Assembly (NCBI RefSeq): GCF_000378225.1
Contig: NZ_KB905141.1
Span: 511,326-575,325, forward strand
DNA: 64,000 bases
DNA from: Methylophilus methylotrophus DSM 46235 = ATCC 53528
GTDB lineage: Bacteria > Pseudomonadota > Gammaproteobacteria > Burkholderiales > Methylophilaceae
Direction: 5' to 3'
Of the stretch, positions 48,444 to 58,280 are shown in pieces; the first letter of the stretch is position 1, and the number at the start of each line of letters is the position of its first letter. The position numbers were made by a program, and so were the translations under genes. Below the pieces are notes generated by a model. The model had not been told where the DNA came from and made no database searches. It was given only the letters and a program-made list of their open reading frames with translations.

Positions 48444-50051
48444 ATGTCTCATTCAAAAATCCTGATTCTAGATTTCGGCTCCCAGGTCACCCAACTGATT
48501 GCACGCCGTGTGCGCGAAGCGCATGTGTATTGCGAAATTCATCCTTGTGATGTTTCAGATGAATTTGTACGTAACTTTGGTGCCGATGGCATCGTATTAA
48601 GCGGCAGTCATGCCAGCGTTTATGAAGAAGAAACAGACAAAGCACCACAAGCAGTATTTGAACTTGGTGTACCGGTCTTAGGCATCTGCTATGGCATGCA
48701 AACCATGGCGCAGCAACTGGGCGGCAAGGTGGAAGCTGGTCACAAACGTGAATTCGGCTATGCCCAGGTACGCGCACGGGGCCACTCTGCCCTGTTCCGA
48801 GATATCCAAGATGCGACTAATGCTGAAGGTCACGGCCTGATTGATGTATGGATGAGTCACGGCGATAAAGTCACCGAGTTGCCACAAGGTTTTAAAGTGA
48901 TTGCCAGCAATGAGACTACGCCTATTGCGGCAATGGCTGATGAAGATCGCCGTTTTTATGCTGTACAGTTCCACCCGGAAGTGACACATACTAAACAAGG
49001 CCAGGCCATGTTGGAACGCTTTGTACTGGAAATTTGCGGCGCAAAAGCGGACTGGATCATGGGTGACTATATCACCGAAGCCGTGGCAAAGATCAAGGCT
49101 CAAGTTGGCGACGAAGAAGTGATTTTGGGCTTGTCTGGTGGTGTGGATTCATCTGTGGCTGCCGCTTTGATTCACCGTGCCATTGGTGACCAGCTCACCT
49201 GTGTGTTTGTTGACCACGGCCTGTTGCGCCTCAATGAAGGCGACATGGTCATGGACATGTTCGCCGGCCGCTTACATGCCAACGTGATCCGTGTGGATGC
49301 CACAGAACAGTTTATGGGTAAACTGGCGGGAGTGAGCGACCCGGAAGCCAAACGCAAGATTATCGGTGCCGAATTTGTTGAAGTATTTAAAGCCGAAGCC
49401 GCTAAACTCAAAGCCAGTGGCGCAGGTCACAAAGGCGCTACTTTCCTCGCCCAAGGTACCATTTATCCTGATGTGATTGAATCCGGCGGTGCCAAGTCTA
49501 AAAAAGCCGTCACCATCAAGAGCCACCACAACGTTGGCGGCCTGCCTGAGCAGTTAGGTCTGAAGCTGCTCGAGCCGCTGCGTGACCTGTTCAAGGACGA
49601 AGTACGCGAGCTTGGCGTCGCGTTAGGTTTGCCGCGCGAGATGGTTTACCGTCACCCCTTCCCCGGTCCAGGCCTGGGCGTGCGCATCCTCGGCGAAGTC
49701 AAACGCGAATATGCCTTATTGCTGCAACGCGCCGATGCCATCTTTATTGAAGAGTTACGTAATACGGTAGACGCAGCCACCGGTAAAACCTGGTATGACC
49801 TGACCAGTCAGGCTTTTACCGTATTCCTGCCAGTGAAATCAGTGGGCGTGATGGGCGATGGCCGTACCTATGACTATGTGGTTGCGTTGCGCGCGGTCGT
49901 GACCAGCGATTTTATGACCGCTCACTGGGCAGAATTACCTTACAGCCTGCTGGGCAAAGTCTCCAACCGCATTATTAACGAAGTACGCGGCATCAACCGG
50001 GTTGTGTATGACATTTCCGGCAAACCTCCGGCTACCATTGAGTGGGAATAA
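48444..50051 (+). CDS. guaA: GMP synthase (glutamine-hydrolysing)
   Basis: Converts XMP to GMP. 535 residues from ATG 48444 ([14 protein letters not shown]). The frame is open upstream through the inverted repeat, but the family N-terminus favours this start; no strong ribosome site is visible, which is odd given the hairpin immediately before. Amidotransferase Cys in [14 protein letters not shown]-loop LSGGVDSSV in the synthetase domain, and the C-terminal dimerisation domain ending PPATIEWE. Confidence 0.96.
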   Translation: MSHSKILILDFGSQVTQLIARRVREAHVYCEIHPCDVSDEFVRNFGADGIVLSGSHASVYEEETDKAPQAVFELGVPVLGICYGMQTMAQQLGGKVEAGHKREFGYAQVRARGHSALFRDIQDATNAEGHGLIDVWMSHGDKVTELPQGFKVIASNETTPIAAMADEDRRFYAVQFHPEVTHTKQGQAMLERFVLEICGAKADWIMGDYITEAVAKIKAQVGDEEVILGLSGGVDSSVAAALIHRAIGDQLTCVFVDHGLLRLNEGDMVMDMFAGRLHANVIRVDATEQFMGKLAGVSDPEAKRKIIGAEFVEVFKAEAAKLKASGAGHKGATFLAQGTIYPDVIESGGAKSKKAVTIKSHHNVGGLPEQLGLKLLEPLRDLFKDEVRELGVALGLPREMVYRHPFPGPGLGVRILGEVKREYALLLQRADAIFIEELRNTVDAATGKTWYDLTSQAFTVFLPVKSVGVMGDGRTYDYVVALRAVVTSDFMTAHWAELPYSLLGKVSNRIINEVRGINRVVYDISGKPPATIEWE

Positions 50052-50095
50052 CTTTAATTCATTTAGCAATCTCATTTAATTAAGAGAACAAGACG

Positions 50096-51115
50096 ATGAG
50101 CACAAAATCCATTATCCTCACCGGCGATCGCCCAACTGGCCCGTTACATCTTGGGCATTTTGTCGGCAGTTTGCGCAACCGTGTCAAATACCAGCATGAA
50201 TACAAGCAATATGTGATGCTGGCCGATGCACAAGCACTGACCGATAACATGGATGATATTGATAAAGTGCACCGGAACGTGGTGGAAGTGGCGCTGGATT
50301 ACCTGGCGGTGGGCATAGACCCTAAACTGTCGACAATTTTCATCCAGTCACAAGTACCTGAGCTGACTGAACTGGCGTTTTACTACCTGAACCTGGTGAC
50401 CGTGGCGCGCCTGGAACGCAACCCGACCGTCAAGGAAGAAATCCGCCTGCGTGATTTTGAGCGCGATATTCCCGCTGGTTTCCTCACTTATCCTGTGAGC
50501 CAGGCGGCGGACATTACTGCGTTTAAAGCGACACTGGTGCCGGTTGGCGAAGACCAGATTCCGATGATTGAGCAAACCAACGAGATTGTACGCCGCTTCA
50601 ATCGCACCTATAAAAATGCGAGCACCAAACAGGAGATCCTGGTCGAAACCAAGGCCCTGGTGCCAGAATTAGGCCGTCTGCCAGGCATTGATGGCAAAGC
50701 CAAAATGAGTAAGTCTCTGGGTAACGTGATAAATCTCGGTGCGACAGCGGATGAAGTGACCAAGGCGGTAAAACGCGTCTATACCGACCCGTTGCACCTC
50801 AAGATTGAGGATCCTGGCCATGTCGAAGGCAATATCGCATTTACCTACCTGGACGCATTTGATACGGATAAAGACGCTGTGGCCGAACTGAAAGCACACT
50901 ACACCCGCGGTGGTCTGGCAGACAGCATTGTCAAAAAACGCCTGGAAGCGGTATTGCAGGAAATGCTGGAACCTATCCGCACACGTAGAGCCGAACTGGC
51001 TGATGACAAAGGCTATATCCTGCAATTGCTGCGTGAAGGTACAGAGCAAGCCCGCGAAGTCGCTGCACAAACCATGAGTGAGGTCCGCGCAGCCTTGGGC
51101 CTGACCTATTTTTAG
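50096..51115 (+). CDS. trpS: Tryptophanyl-tRNA synthetase
   Basis: Class Ic aminoacyl-tRNA synthetase, 339 residues. HIGH-like motif in [18 protein letters not shown] motif [10 protein letters not shown], and the tryptophan/dimer region ADAQALTDN. It follows guaA by 44 bases on the same strand. Confidence 0.96.
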   Translation: MSTKSIILTGDRPTGPLHLGHFVGSLRNRVKYQHEYKQYVMLADAQALTDNMDDIDKVHRNVVEVALDYLAVGIDPKLSTIFIQSQVPELTELAFYYLNLVTVARLERNPTVKEEIRLRDFERDIPAGFLTYPVSQAADITAFKATLVPVGEDQIPMIEQTNEIVRRFNRTYKNASTKQEILVETKALVPELGRLPGIDGKAKMSKSLGNVINLGATADEVTKAVKRVYTDPLHLKIEDPGHVEGNIAFTYLDAFDTDKDAVAELKAHYTRGGLADSIVKKRLEAVLQEMLEPIRTRRAELADDKGYILQLLREGTEQAREVAAQTMSEVRAALGLTYF

Positions 51116-51132
51116 GCGAAATTAAACACAAC

Positions 51133-51630
51133 ATGAGTCGCGGATTTGTAAAAGAGGATGATCTGGAGCTGGCAGGAACAGACCTGCCTGAACGCCCAAT
51201 CAGCCCGCATGCAAACTATGTGACGCCTGACGGCTTGCAACAATTACAACAATCTGTCAAGACACTGGAAACGCAGCGTCACGAATTTACCGCGCGCAAG
51301 GAAGACCCTAACGCGCAGCAAAAGCTGGCTGAGATAGACCGCGACTTGCGTTACCTGATTGCCAGGCTGGAGTCGGCCCAGTTGGTGGACCCCTCGCAGC
51401 AACCGCGTCATACCGTGCTCTTTGGCGCGACAGTCACTGTCGAGGACGAAGAAGGCGAACAACAGTCGTTCAAAATTGTCGGGGAAGATGAAGCCGACAT
51501 CGCGCAACATAAAGTCAGTTATGTCTCCCCACTGGCTAAAGCATTGCTAGGCCGTAAAGTTGGCGACAGCACACTATGGCAACGACCGGCTGGGGCAATG
51601 CAGCTGGACATTTTAACCATTGAATATTGA
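51133..51630 (+). CDS. greB: Transcription elongation factor GreB
   Basis: Rescues backtracked RNA polymerase by stimulating transcript cleavage. 165 residues: N-terminal coiled coil (about 35-80, with the acidic tip region NAQQKLAEIDRDLRYL) and a C-terminal FKBP-like domain (VTVEDEEGEQQSFKIVGEDEAD, SPLAKALLGRKVGD). An N-terminal extension before NYVTPDGLQQL favours GreB-type over GreA. Confidence 0.88.
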   Translation: MSRGFVKEDDLELAGTDLPERPISPHANYVTPDGLQQLQQSVKTLETQRHEFTARKEDPNAQQKLAEIDRDLRYLIARLESAQLVDPSQQPRHTVLFGATVTVEDEEGEQQSFKIVGEDEADIAQHKVSYVSPLAKALLGRKVGDSTLWQRPAGAMQLDILTIEY

Positions 51631-51642
51631 ATTAAAGGCATC

Positions 51643-52245
51643 ATGAACGTATCACAAGCCATACAGGAACGCCGTTCGATCAAAGCGTACGATCCCAGTC
51701 ATCGCATGACAGAAGCTGAAATACAGCAACTGTTGTCATTGGCGATGCTATCACCCACCGCTTTCAACATTCAGCACTGGCGTTTTGTGGTCGTGACTGA
51801 TCCGGTGTTACGTCACCAGATTCGTGCAGTCAGCTGGAACCAGGCACAAGTCACAGATGCTTCGCTGTTGATTATCCTGACAGCAGACTTAAAAGCATGG
51901 GAAAAAGATCCGGCGCGTTATTGGGTCAATGCCCCGCAACAGGTAAGTGACTACCTGGTCAAGGCGATACATGACTACTATACCGATCACCCACAAGCTG
52001 AGCGCGACGAGGGTATGCGTTCATGCGGTATGGCGGCTATGGCCCTTATGCTGGCTGCCAAGGAAATGGGCTACGACACTTGCCCTATGGATGGTTTTGA
52101 TTTTGATGCAGTGGCAAAACTCATCAACCTGCCTGCAGACCATGTACCAGTGATGTTTGTGGTAGTGGGCAAAGCCCTGGAAGAAGCCAAACCTCGCGGT
52201 GGCCAGTTACCCATGAATGAAGTCGTGATTTACAACACATTTTAA
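51643..52245 (+). CDS. Nitroreductase family FMN oxidoreductase
   Basis: 200-residue protein with FMN-binding RRSIKAYDPSHRMTEAE, SPTAFNIQHWRFVVV and SCGMAAMALMLAAKEMGYDTCPMDGFD, typical of the NfnB/YodC-like nitroreductase group. The physiological substrate is unknown. Twelve bases after greB. Confidence 0.9.
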   Translation: MNVSQAIQERRSIKAYDPSHRMTEAEIQQLLSLAMLSPTAFNIQHWRFVVVTDPVLRHQIRAVSWNQAQVTDASLLIILTADLKAWEKDPARYWVNAPQQVSDYLVKAIHDYYTDHPQAERDEGMRSCGMAAMALMLAAKEMGYDTCPMDGFDFDAVAKLINLPADHVPVMFVVVGKALEEAKPRGGQLPMNEVVIYNTF

Positions 52246-52338
52246 TCATCGCCGCTTATGAATGATGGCCTTTTGCAGGCTTACTAAGAAATATTTTCCC
52301 TGCGTTAATGCGCAGCAAAACTTTTAAGAAGGTTGTTC

Positions 52339-53934
52339 ATGTTAATTGCAAACAATATCACCATGCAGTTTGGCTCTAAGCCCCTGTTTGAAAACGTGTC
52401 TGTCAAGTTTGGTGACGGTAATCGTTATGGCTTGATTGGTGCCAACGGCTGTGGCAAATCCACATTTATGAAGATACTGGCAGGCGTACTCGAGCCTACT
52501 AGCGGCAACGTCAGCCTGGACCCTAACGAGCGTATGGCCTTCCTGAAACAGGACCAGTTTGCTTACGAAGACCAGCGTGTGCTGGATGTGGTAATGATGG
52601 GTCACGAGCAAATGTGGAATGCGATGAAAGAGCGTGACGCTATTTATGCCAACCTCGAAGCCACTGAAGATGACTACATGCGTGCAGCAGAGCTTGAAGG
52701 CGTGTTTGCCGAGTATGACGGCTATACAGCTGAAGCGCGTGCAGGCGAGCTGTTACTGGGCGTCGGCATTCCTATTGAGCAGCATAACGGTCTCATGAGC
52801 GCTGTAGCGCCTGGCTGGAAGCTGCGCGTATTGCTGGTGCAGGCCTTATTTGCCAATCCAGACGTGTTATTGCTGGATGAACCAACCAACAACCTCGACA
52901 TCAATACCATCCGCTGGCTGGAAGACGTAGTCAATAATCGTGACTGCACCATGGTCATCATTTCGCATGACCGCCACTTCCTGAATCAGGTCTGTACGCA
53001 TACCTGCGACATGGATTACGGCAAAATTACTTCCTACCCTGGCAACTATGACGACTATATGGAAGCGAGCATTGCAGCCCGTAACCAGCAAGCCAAGGAT
53101 AACGCCAAGGCCAAGCAACAGATTGCCGACTTGCAGGACTTTGTACGCCGTTTCTCTGCCAACGCGTCTAAAGCAAAACAGGCCACCAGCCGTGCCAAGC
53201 AGATCGAAAAAATCAAGGTTGAAGAATTCAAGCCTTCCAGCCGTCAGTATCCATTTATCCGCTTTGAATTTGACGACAGGGAAAAGCTGCACCGTAATGC
53301 CGTAGAACTCAAAAAACTGGGTCACGGTTTTGATAAACCACTATTCAACAATGTCGAAATGATTTTCGAAGCCGGGGAAAAAGTCGCCATTATTGGTGAA
53401 AACGGCATCGGTAAAACAACCTTCCTGCGCTGCTTAGCTGGTGATTTGCAACCTAAGCATGGCGAAGTGAAATGGGCAGAAAAAGCCAAGCTTGGCTATT
53501 TTGCGCAAGACCATGAATACGAGTTTGAAAAAGGTGAAGACCTGTTCGAGTGGATGACCGCGCAGCGCCAGCAAGGGGATGATGACAACACTGTGCGCAG
53601 CATGTTGGGCCGTTTGCTGTTCCCGACTGAAGCGACCAAGAAGTCCGTCAAAGTCCTCTCCGGTGGTGAAAAAGGCCGTATGCTGTATGGCAAGCTGATG
53701 TTGGCCAAAACCAATGTATTGTTGATGGATGAACCAACTAACCACATGGATATGGAGTCTATCGAAGCGCTAAACACCGCGTTGGATAAATACAAAGGGA
53801 CCTTGTTCTTTGTCAGCCACGACCGTGAATTCGTCAGCTCGATCGCCACGCGTATTATTGAAATCAAGGCCGATGGCATTGTCGACTTTACAGGTAATTA
53901 CGAGGACTACCTCGCCAGCCAAGGCATCGCATAA
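52339..53934 (+). CDS. ybiT: ABC-F family ATPase YbiT
   Basis: Ribosome-associated ABC-F protein, 531 residues, no membrane segment. ATG 52339 ([16 protein letters not shown]) follows AAGAAGG. Two ABC domains: Walker A GANGCGKS and GENGIGKT, Walker [12 protein letters not shown] and [11 protein letters not shown], joined by the charged linker (about 235-310). The first domain begins almost like E. coli YbiT ([14 protein letters not shown]), and its signature region ([11 protein letters not shown]) also resembles it. Role in resolving stalled ribosomes is inferred from the family. Confidence 0.93.
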   Translation: MLIANNITMQFGSKPLFENVSVKFGDGNRYGLIGANGCGKSTFMKILAGVLEPTSGNVSLDPNERMAFLKQDQFAYEDQRVLDVVMMGHEQMWNAMKERDAIYANLEATEDDYMRAAELEGVFAEYDGYTAEARAGELLLGVGIPIEQHNGLMSAVAPGWKLRVLLVQALFANPDVLLLDEPTNNLDINTIRWLEDVVNNRDCTMVIISHDRHFLNQVCTHTCDMDYGKITSYPGNYDDYMEASIAARNQQAKDNAKAKQQIADLQDFVRRFSANASKAKQATSRAKQIEKIKVEEFKPSSRQYPFIRFEFDDREKLHRNAVELKKLGHGFDKPLFNNVEMIFEAGEKVAIIGENGIGKTTFLRCLAGDLQPKHGEVKWAEKAKLGYFAQDHEYEFEKGEDLFEWMTAQRQQGDDDNTVRSMLGRLLFPTEATKKSVKVLSGGEKGRMLYGKLMLAKTNVLLMDEPTNHMDMESIEALNTALDKYKGTLFFVSHDREFVSSIATRIIEIKADGIVDFTGNYEDYLASQGIA

Positions 53935-53982
53935 TCTCACTAATCAGCGATACATTCCGTTACACAGCCAGTATGATCAGAC

Positions 53983-54007
53983 AAACACCCGATACATTCG
54001 GGTGTTT
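53983..54007 (+). terminator. ybiT terminator
   Basis: AAACACCCGA - TACAT - TCGGGTGTTT, perfect 10-base arms followed by T, 48 bases after the ybiT stop. Confidence 0.8.
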
Positions 54008-54053
54008 TGATGTCACCATTGCAATGTTGCAATGATGATTGAAAGGAAACATC

Positions 54054-54503
54054 ATGAAACTGAAAAAACTGGCATTGGCAGGACTTCTGGTATTGGTGTG
54101 TGGCACCGCTTTTGCTGAGCATGGCCCGGGTTGCGGTAAAGGCAAATTTGATCATGCAAAATGGCAGGAACACCGCCTAGAGCATTTTGAAAAACACCAG
54201 GACAAATTGCACACGATTTTGCAATTAAGTAACGCACAGGAAGCTGCCTGGAAGACTTATCAGGCACAAATCAAACCTCAGGATAAAGCTGAACATCCTG
54301 ACGTCGCAGAGCTGAATAAACTCAATACCCTACAACGCCTGGACAAAATGGAAGCTTGGGATAAAGAGCGTGATTTGCGTCAAGCTGAGCGAGCCAAAGC
54401 GATTCGTACTTTCTATGCGCAATTGAACGATGCACAGAAAAAAGCCTTTGATGAAAATGCATTTCCCCAGCATCCCCGTCATGACAAACCACATCACGAA
54501 TAA
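54054..54503 (+). CDS. Spy/CpxP-like periplasmic protein, His-rich
   Basis: 149 residues from ATG 54054 (GGAAA upstream). Signal peptide to Ala20/21, then an all-helical LTXXQ-like region: ILQLSNAQEAAWKTYQ and FYAQLNDAQKKAFDEN. Histidines cluster at both ends of the mature protein (EHGPGCGKGKFDHAKWQEH and QHPRHDKPHHE), with Cys27, suggesting metal binding. Spy and CpxP are envelope-stress chaperones controlled by two-component systems, and one lies directly downstream. Confidence 0.78.
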   Translation: MKLKKLALAGLLVLVCGTAFAEHGPGCGKGKFDHAKWQEHRLEHFEKHQDKLHTILQLSNAQEAAWKTYQAQIKPQDKAEHPDVAELNKLNTLQRLDKMEAWDKERDLRQAERAKAIRTFYAQLNDAQKKAFDENAFPQHPRHDKPHHE

Positions 54504-54525
54504 ACCACGTTGGTTTGATAAATAC

Positions 54526-54546
54526 AACCGGCCACAACGGCCGGTT
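54526..54546 (+). terminator. Terminator after the Spy-like gene
   Basis: AACCGGCC - ACAAC - GGCCGGTT followed by TTT; lies between the Spy-like gene and the response regulator, so the two may be separate or attenuated transcripts. Confidence 0.82.
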
Positions 54547-54584
54547 TTTGTGCTCAAATACTCAATTTAAAGCCAGAGATTTTT

Positions 54585-55355
54585 ATGAATGACGGCCATT
54601 CCGAGACACATGTACTGGTAGTAGACGACGATGATGCGATTCGTGACCTGTTGTGTGATTTTCTGCAGGACAATCAGCTGAACACCCATCAGGCAGCCAA
54701 TCATGCACAAATGTGGCTGGCCTTGCAGCAACAAACACCAGACGTGATCATTCTCGATATCAATATGCCGCAACGCAACGGCATAGAACTGTGCCGAGAG
54801 CTGCGTGAATCTCCCAAGTATCGCCTGCTGCCCATTATCATGTTGACAGCACGCACCAGCTCCCTGGATACCATCATGGGCCTGGAAACCGGGGCTGATG
54901 ACTACGTAGCCAAACCTTTTGAGCCCCTGGAACTCTTGTCCCGCATCCGTAGTGTGATTCGCCGCTCTCGCATGCAATCAGACTATCACGCCGGCAAAAA
55001 AGCCAGTGATGACGCGGTTGACAGTGGCATTCTGCGTGTCATTGAGTTTAACGAGTGGAAACTGGATATCCAAAACCGCACCTTGATAGACCAGAGCAAT
55101 ACCAGCATTCCGCTCTCCAATGCCGAGTTTAAATTCCTGCGCTACATGTTGTTACATGCCAACCGCACCTTGAGCCGTGATCAACTTATGGAAGAAATGC
55201 ATGGACGTGAAGCCGGACCATTTGACAGATCAATAGACTTACAGATCAGTAGGTTAAGACAGAAACTTGAAGTGGATAGTAAGAATCCATCCATGATCAA
55301 AACATTGCGTAATGAAGGTTATTTACTCACCGCTGATGTCCGCTACCTTAAATAA
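54585..55355 (+). CDS. OmpR-family response regulator
   Basis: 256 residues. Receiver domain with acidic pocket (VVDDDD), phosphoacceptor Asp58 (VIILDINMP), switch Thr in MLTARTSS and Lys in VAKPFEP; winged-helix DNA-binding domain from about residue 150 (LSRDQLMEEMHGREAGPFDRSIDLQISRLRQKLE). Nine bases before the histidine kinase gene. Likely to control the adjacent Spy-like gene, by analogy with CpxR or BaeR; not shown by sequence. Confidence 0.92.
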   Translation: MNDGHSETHVLVVDDDDAIRDLLCDFLQDNQLNTHQAANHAQMWLALQQQTPDVIILDINMPQRNGIELCRELRESPKYRLLPIIMLTARTSSLDTIMGLETGADDYVAKPFEPLELLSRIRSVIRRSRMQSDYHAGKKASDDAVDSGILRVIEFNEWKLDIQNRTLIDQSNTSIPLSNAEFKFLRYMLLHANRTLSRDQLMEEMHGREAGPFDRSIDLQISRLRQKLEVDSKNPSMIKTLRNEGYLLTADVRYLK

Positions 55356-55364
55356 GAGCAATCC

Positions 55365-56752
55365 ATGATTAAAAAATTATTGGGCGCAATGTCGGTCCGC
55401 ATCTTCCTCATTGCTATCATCGGTATCCTGCTGACAGCTACCGTGGTCAGCATGTTGGGACAACGCGACTTCCGCGAAAACGAGACACGCATGCGCGACC
55501 AGTTTGCCTTTGACCGAATTGAAAGCATGATCCGCATCCTGGAAGCGACCGTCCCCGAAAAACGTGCCGAGATACAAGACGTATTCAAGCGCATGGGCAG
55601 TCATGTCACCATCGGCGTACAACCACCACAAAATGCGCCTGTGCTGCCAGCGGAACTCGCCAACCTCAACAACCTGTTGGTGCCAGAAGTCGCAGATTTG
55701 ATCAGCCTGTCGAAACCCAGCCATTGCGCACCACGCAGAGGTCCGCCACCGCCACCCCCTTCTGCGTTTGGCAGCCCGCCGCCTCCACGCCCGCACGGTC
55801 AGTGCCTGGCAATCTATACGCATTTAGAAGACAGCACGCCCATATTGATTGAAGTGCATTATGGCAGCCATCGTCCGCCAGGCGGACCGCCACACGAACG
55901 CAACCCAATGGCTATCTTGCTCGCATTGCTTGGGCTGATCAGCATTATCTGGGCGGTGGCTTATGTTGCGACCCAGCCCTTGCGCAAACTGGCAAATGCG
56001 GCGCTGCAACTGGCACATAACATTGAGCATCCGCCTTTAGCAGAAAACGAAGGCTCAACCGAAGTACGCCATGCTGCTAAAGCCTTTAACGAAATGCAAC
56101 GCAGCATCCTCAAGCATATCCAGGAGCGAGGTTTTATTCTCGGTGCGATTGCGCACGACCTGCAACCCCCCCTCACCCGTTTACGGCTAAGGCTGGAAAA
56201 AGTCAAAGACCAGGAACTCAAGCAAGGCCTGATCAAAGACCTGACTGCCACACAGGAAATGGTCCGTGAGGGCCTGGACTTTGCCAGGTTATGTGGCGAG
56301 AACATCCATAAAAGCAAAATTGACCTGACAGCGCTGGCCACGGCTGTATGTGATGATTTTGAAGAAGCTGGGGTTACTATCGAGAGCCAATTATCCACGC
56401 AATCAATCACGATATGGGGTTCTGCACACTTGCTCACTCGTTGCCTGACCAATTTACTGAATAACGCCACCGCGTATGCGAAAACACCAAAGCTCTCTCT
56501 CTCTACGCTGAGGACAAACAAGTCATTTGCATCATTTCCGACGATGGCCCTGGCATCCCTGAGCAGGAACTTAGCAACGTACTGGAACCGTTCCGCAGGG
56601 TAGAAGACTCGCGCTCGCGTCAGACAGGCGGCACCGGGCTGGGTCTTTCAATTGCGCGGATGATTGTTGAAAAGCATGGCGGCAAGCTATCATTAAGCAA
56701 CAAGCCACTGCCCGCTACAGGCCTGGTGGTTGAAATCAGGCTACCACTGTAA
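55365..56752 (+). pseudogene. EnvZ/CpxA-type sensor histidine kinase, frameshifted at a (CT)6 tract
   Basis: Two transmembrane segments (about 11-31 and 182-203) flank a periplasmic sensor with two proline runs (PPPPPP and PPPP) between Cys121 and Cys147, plus several histidines. HAMP, H-box His264 (IAHDLQPPLTRLR) and N-box (TNLLNNATAYA) follow. As written the frame leaves the family at 56493-56504 and stops at 56603 after 412 residues. The other frame continues with DDGPGIPEQ and GGTGLGLSIARM to a stop at 56750-56752. Removing one CT unit joins them into a 461-residue kinase (PKLSLYAEDKQV at the joint). Inactive ATP domain, phase-variable gene, or sequencing error are all possible. Confidence 0.88.
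56493..56504 (+). repeat. (CT)6 dinucleotide tract causing the kinase frameshift
   Basis: Six CT units inside the coding sequence at kinase codon 377. With five units the downstream ATP-binding motifs come into frame; with six they do not. Short dinucleotide tracts like this can slip during replication. Confidence 0.85.
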
Positions 56753-56852
56753 TCACGCCAATCGAGATAGATTTTTGTTGAATGGCATAGGGGCCACAGT
56801 GTAGACTAGCGCCCTTGCCGAAGCTTGTGTTTACCGGCGCAAGACAGCATCA

Positions 56853-56943
56853 GGAGAAGTGGCAGAGCTGGTTGAATGTACCTGACTCGAAATCAGGCAT
56901 ACGTGAGAGCGTATCGGGGGTTCGAATCCCCCCTTCTCCGCCA
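56853..56943 (+). tRNA. tRNA-Ser (anticodon CGA)
   Basis: Acceptor arms GGAGAAG (56853-56859) and CTTCTCC (56933-56939), discriminator G, encoded CCA at 56941-56943. Anticodon stem CCTGA/TCAGG around loop CTCGAAA gives anticodon CGA at 56888-56890, reading UCG. A long variable arm (ATACGTGAGAGCGTAT) is typical of serine tRNA, and the T loop TTCGAAT is intact. Confidence 0.96.
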
Positions 56944-57012
56944 GACATCAAAAAGTAGTTAAATCTTGGATTAAGCTTCTGTTTAAACACAATGTACATG
57001 GAGAGTAGTCAA

Positions 57013-57399
57013 TTACTCAACATCCAGTCGGCTGATCGTTTGCTTAAAGGTATCGACTGAAAAATCAGCGGCGGAGATGCAGCTTTCAATATCAATTTCA
57101 TTGTCACTTATATCAATGTAGCCCATTCCCCATTCATCATATAACCTGCCTTCCTGATGACCCGTCAGTACCACAATGATGTTTTTGTGGCGTTTATCGC
57201 GCTGAATGTTATGCCATAGCACATCAACAGTTTCTTCCTCCCCTTCAAAGTATTGGGTGAAATTGAGCCCATCAAATAACAATACCCCTGTAATGCCATG
57301 AATACTGTTCTCTGTTCTGGCCGTTCTGACAATAGCGGGGACAGCCATCACGTCGTAATGCTCCTGGTTCAGAACACTTGTGTACAAAACAAATTTCAT
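57013..57399 (-). CDS. BLUF-domain blue-light photoreceptor (single domain)
   Basis: 128 residues, nearly all BLUF domain. The flavin-photocycle residues are in place: Tyr6 (VLYTS), Asn31 (RTENSIHGITG), Gln49 (NFTQYFEG), with Trp90 and Met92 (DEWGMGY). A C-terminal helical tail follows from about residue 100. No output domain, so it probably signals by protein-protein contact, as in other short BLUF proteins. Neighbours (tRNA-Ser, hpt) give no clue. The first ATG gives the normal domain start. Confidence 0.92.
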   Translation of the reverse strand: MKFVLYTSVLNQEHYDVMAVPAIVRTARTENSIHGITGVLLFDGLNFTQYFEGEEETVDVLWHNIQRDKRHKNIIVVLTGHQEGRLYDEWGMGYIDISDNEIDIESCISAADFSVDTFKQTISRLDVE

Positions 57400-57729
57400 T
57401 GGCAGCCTTTAGTTTTTTTGATGTTTTAGGATAGTAGCAGTTTTGCGCAAAGCAATTGTAATAAATCTACTGAACATTCCATCTAGTTGTAAGGCGCTAT
57501 TTGATAGCACACAGGAATTGAGTAGGAATGCTGCCGTTTTACAGATGTCGATGGAGTTGATTTTGGCATTACCCGAAATAGCTGGCTATCGGGGACACGG
57601 GCAGCAATATTGAAAAAAGTATTTTTCCGTCGCGCAAGACTTAAATTTAGACAGACATAGCAATAGCTGCTCATGATGACTAAGATACCCCACTGTGAGC
57701 AGTCATGGCAGTTGATAAAGTAAGAAGCG
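57400..57729. other. Intergenic region without recognisable genes
   Basis: 330 bases between the BLUF gene and hpt. An open frame on the minus strand here has no family features and overlaps hpt. I see no convincing terminator, tRNA or operator. Confidence 0.5.
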
Positions 57730-58275
57730 CTAGGTGAGTGCGCGGATTTCTGGCAAGTTCCGCCACCAGCCATACACGTCCATGCCACAACCAAATACGT
57801 AGCGGTTTGGCACTATCAGGCCCACCACATCCGCCTGTAAGGGTTTTTGCAGGCCATTATCTTTTTCTGTGAGTACAGCCGTCACAACTTGGAGGGCACC
57901 CGCTTCACGGCAATACTGCACGACAGCCGCCAATGTGACCCCTTCGTCGAGAATATCATCAAGCACAATCACTGTTTGCCCGGCAAGGTCCAGCTCAGGC
58001 TGTTTGCTCCAGACAATTTCATGACCCGCTGTTCCCTGGTAACGGTTGGCTTGCAAATAATCAAGCCGGGCTGGTAACGACAAGCGGCTCATCAGCTGCC
58101 CAGCCAGATATAGCCCGCCACGCATGACGCATAGCAGCACAACAGATTCTGCATTCACGTTCTGTTGCAATTGGATAGCCATGCGGTTGATGGCGGCATT
58201 GACTTCCGATGCTGTAAACACGACATCAGAATGCGCCATCCAGAATGATGGCGCCTGGTTCTGGGGTGCGGACAT
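57730..58275 (-). CDS. hpt: Hypoxanthine-guanine phosphoribosyltransferase
   Basis: Purine salvage enzyme, 181 residues, with the PRPP-binding motif VIVLDDILDEGVTL, VVLLCVMRGGLYLAGQL near the N-terminus and the substrate-end region IVPNRYVFGCGMDVYGWWRNLPEI. Six bases downstream of galU on the same strand. Related xanthine phosphoribosyltransferases are excluded by motif and length only provisionally. Confidence 0.9.
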   Translation of the reverse strand: MSAPQNQAPSFWMAHSDVVFTASEVNAAINRMAIQLQQNVNAESVVLLCVMRGGLYLAGQLMSRLSLPARLDYLQANRYQGTAGHEIVWSKQPELDLAGQTVIVLDDILDEGVTLAAVVQYCREAGALQVVTAVLTEKDNGLQKPLQADVVGLIVPNRYVFGCGMDVYGWWRNLPEIRALT

Positions 58276-58280
58276 AAGGA

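Noticed and set aside
57483-57794. 103-codon minus-strand open frame between BLUF and hpt
   Set aside because: Overlaps the hpt C-terminus, no recognisable features or ribosome site.
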